Shown: positions 5,092 through 5,594 of the stretch, piece after piece
Layout: the number at the start of each line of letters is the position of its first letter
Numbering within the stretch: position 1 is the stretch's first letter
Assembly: GCA_022545805.1 (NCBI GenBank)
Contig: JAKEIJ010000033.1
Span: 1-5,594 of the forward strand
Reading direction: 5' to 3'
From: Nitrosotalea sp.
Lineage (GTDB): Archaea; Thermoproteota; Nitrososphaeria; Nitrososphaerales; Nitrosopumilaceae
Length of the DNA stretch: 5,594 nt
The notes under the pieces: model-generated
Seen by the model: the letters and a program-made list of their open reading frames with translations, nothing else
What the model was told of the DNA's origin: nothing
Databases searched by the model: none
Program-made: the position numbers and the translations under genes

Positions 5092-5422
5092 AGGCCTTGC
5101 ACTCTGAGTTTGGGCAGACCCTAGACTCCATTTTCCCAAGATAAACTTCCTGGTTGCAAGAATTGCATTTCATTTTTTCTACCACATCAAATAGTTTGTA
5201 ATAGTTTGTGGTAAAGTTTTGTGCGATTTGTCTTATCATTCCGCCATCACGTAATTGGTTAAAGTATTGTTCCACGTCATCTATTGTTACAGCACTGTCA
5301 AGGCCATTGCTTTTGAGTACCTCAAAGATTTCGTCGTTTGTAAATCTCAGATTGGTATCGTTGAACTTTTCAAAAATAATCTTCCTAATCTGGAGGGGTA
5401 TCACCACATTTGAGGTGGACAA
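5084..5422 (-). CDS. Winged-helix-like protein with C-terminal zinc ribbon
   Basis: This is a 112-residue soluble protein. Residues about 10-78 have the helix-helix-helix-strand pattern of a winged helix: FTNDEIFEVLKSNG, then TIDDVEQYFNQLRDGGMIRQ, then a wing-like segment leading to NYYKLFDVV. Residues 86-108 form a zinc ribbon with C86-X2-C89 and C103-X4-C108. A role as a transcription-associated DNA-binding protein is inferred from this domain pair; the target is unknown. The start is TTG at 5422, one base after the stop of the Fe-S scaffold gene, which suggests translational coupling. GTG codons at residues 6 and 7 are alternative starts. A metal- or redox-responsive role would fit the neighbour but is not shown. 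Its end overlaps the convergent pgk by 8 bp, and it contains a 10-bp tandem duplication at 5191-5210. Confidence 0.75.
   Translation of the reverse strand: MSTSNVVIPLQIRKIIFEKFNDTNLRFTNDEIFEVLKSNGLDSAVTIDDVEQYFNQLRDGGMIRQIAQNFTTNYYKLFDVVEKMKCNSCNQEVYLGKMESRVCPNSECKASI
5168..5180 (+). terminator. Possible U-tract terminator for pgk
   Basis: TTTCATTTTTTCT lies about 80 bp after the pgk stop. Oligo-T runs are the main archaeal termination signal. It falls inside the coding region of the opposite-strand zinc-ribbon gene, so pgk mRNA ending here would be antisense to the 3' part of that gene. The assignment rests on base composition only. Confidence 0.3.
5191..5210. repeat. 10-bp tandem duplication inside the zinc-ribbon gene
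   Basis: ATAGTTTGTA (5191-5200) is followed directly by ATAGTTTGTG (5201-5210), matching at nine of ten positions. The unit is not a multiple of three, so the copies are read in different frames, giving the TNYYKL segment at the end of the winged-helix domain. It is probably an incidental slippage product. Confidence 0.5.
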
Positions 5423-5423
5423 T

Positions 5424-5594
5424 TTAGTAAAGACCTGAGGCTTCTTCTTTTATCTTGTCTGCAGAAGCAGTATCTTTTATTTTATCAACAAGGTAAGAAT
5501 AGAGACCAGACTTTAGAACCTTCAATGATAACAAGGCGCACTTTATCCTAGCAGGGCCAAGGTCATGCAATCCTAGGTTGTCAAGAATATCTTC
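5424..5594 (-). CDS. Fe-S cluster assembly scaffold, SufU/NifU N-terminal-like (C-terminal part)
   Basis: Only the last 56 residues are in the window; the start lies beyond the right edge. The visible sequence runs from EDILDNLGLHDLGPARIKCA to a TAA stop at 5424-5426. The GPARIKCALLSLKVLK segment matches the C-terminal signature of IscU/SufU-type scaffolds, in which the cysteine is the third cluster ligand and is followed by an amphipathic helix. Such proteins assemble [2Fe-2S] or [4Fe-4S] clusters from cysteine-desulfurase sulfur and pass them to apo-proteins. The tail after the helix is short and rich in K, E, A and S. The winged-helix/zinc-ribbon gene follows after a one-base gap, so the two are probably co-transcribed. 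The first two ligand cysteines cannot be checked here. Confidence 0.75.
   Translation of the reverse strand, partial: EDILDNLGLHDLGPARIKCALLSLKVLKSGLYSYLVDKIKDTASADKIKEEASGLY

Overview
The window looks like chromosomal DNA from an ammonia-oxidising-type archaeon (Thaumarchaeota/Nitrososphaeria). This rests on gene content and style: an archaeal-type phosphoglycerate kinase, a secreted spherulin-4-like protein with the C-terminal beta domain common in thaumarchaeal surface proteins, and a SufU/NifU-like Fe-S scaffold whose C-terminus resembles thaumarchaeal versions. Promoters also fit: AT-rich TATA-like boxes sit about 26 bp before start codons, implying leaderless mRNAs. The genus cannot be fixed from the sequence alone.

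Layout. Positions 45-1121 (minus) encode a secreted spherulation-specific family 4 protein. Positions 1322-2236 (minus) encode a coiled-coil protein with a very basic, histone-H1-like tail. A divergent promoter region (2237-2393) separates it from a 103-residue protein of unknown function (2394-2705, plus). The 3' end of that gene overlaps by 12 bp the end of a convergent membrane protein (2694-3353, minus), a PAP2-phosphatase-like protein whose catalytic residues appear to be replaced. A gene-free stretch of about 500 bp follows. It holds two T-rich direct repeats and a striking 94-bp imperfect palindrome at 3628-3721. Then comes pgk (3883-5091, plus, TTG start), which overlaps by 8 bp the end of a convergent winged-helix/zinc-ribbon gene (5084-5422, minus). 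That gene starts one base after the stop of an Fe-S scaffold gene that runs off the right edge (5424-5594, minus).

How the genes relate. Only the last two minus-strand genes look like an operon (Fe-S scaffold followed by a zinc-ribbon protein). pgk is a central carbon enzyme, and in these organisms it probably works mainly in the gluconeogenic direction. The other genes look like single transcription units, mostly with their own TATA-like boxes.

No complete new system is evident. The observations most worth a second look are the palindrome between two divergent promoters (possible MITE or small structured RNA), the apparently catalytically dead PAP2 protein, the H1-like coiled-coil protein with 11-residue repeats, and the direct repeats that bracket the TATA box of the 103-residue gene.
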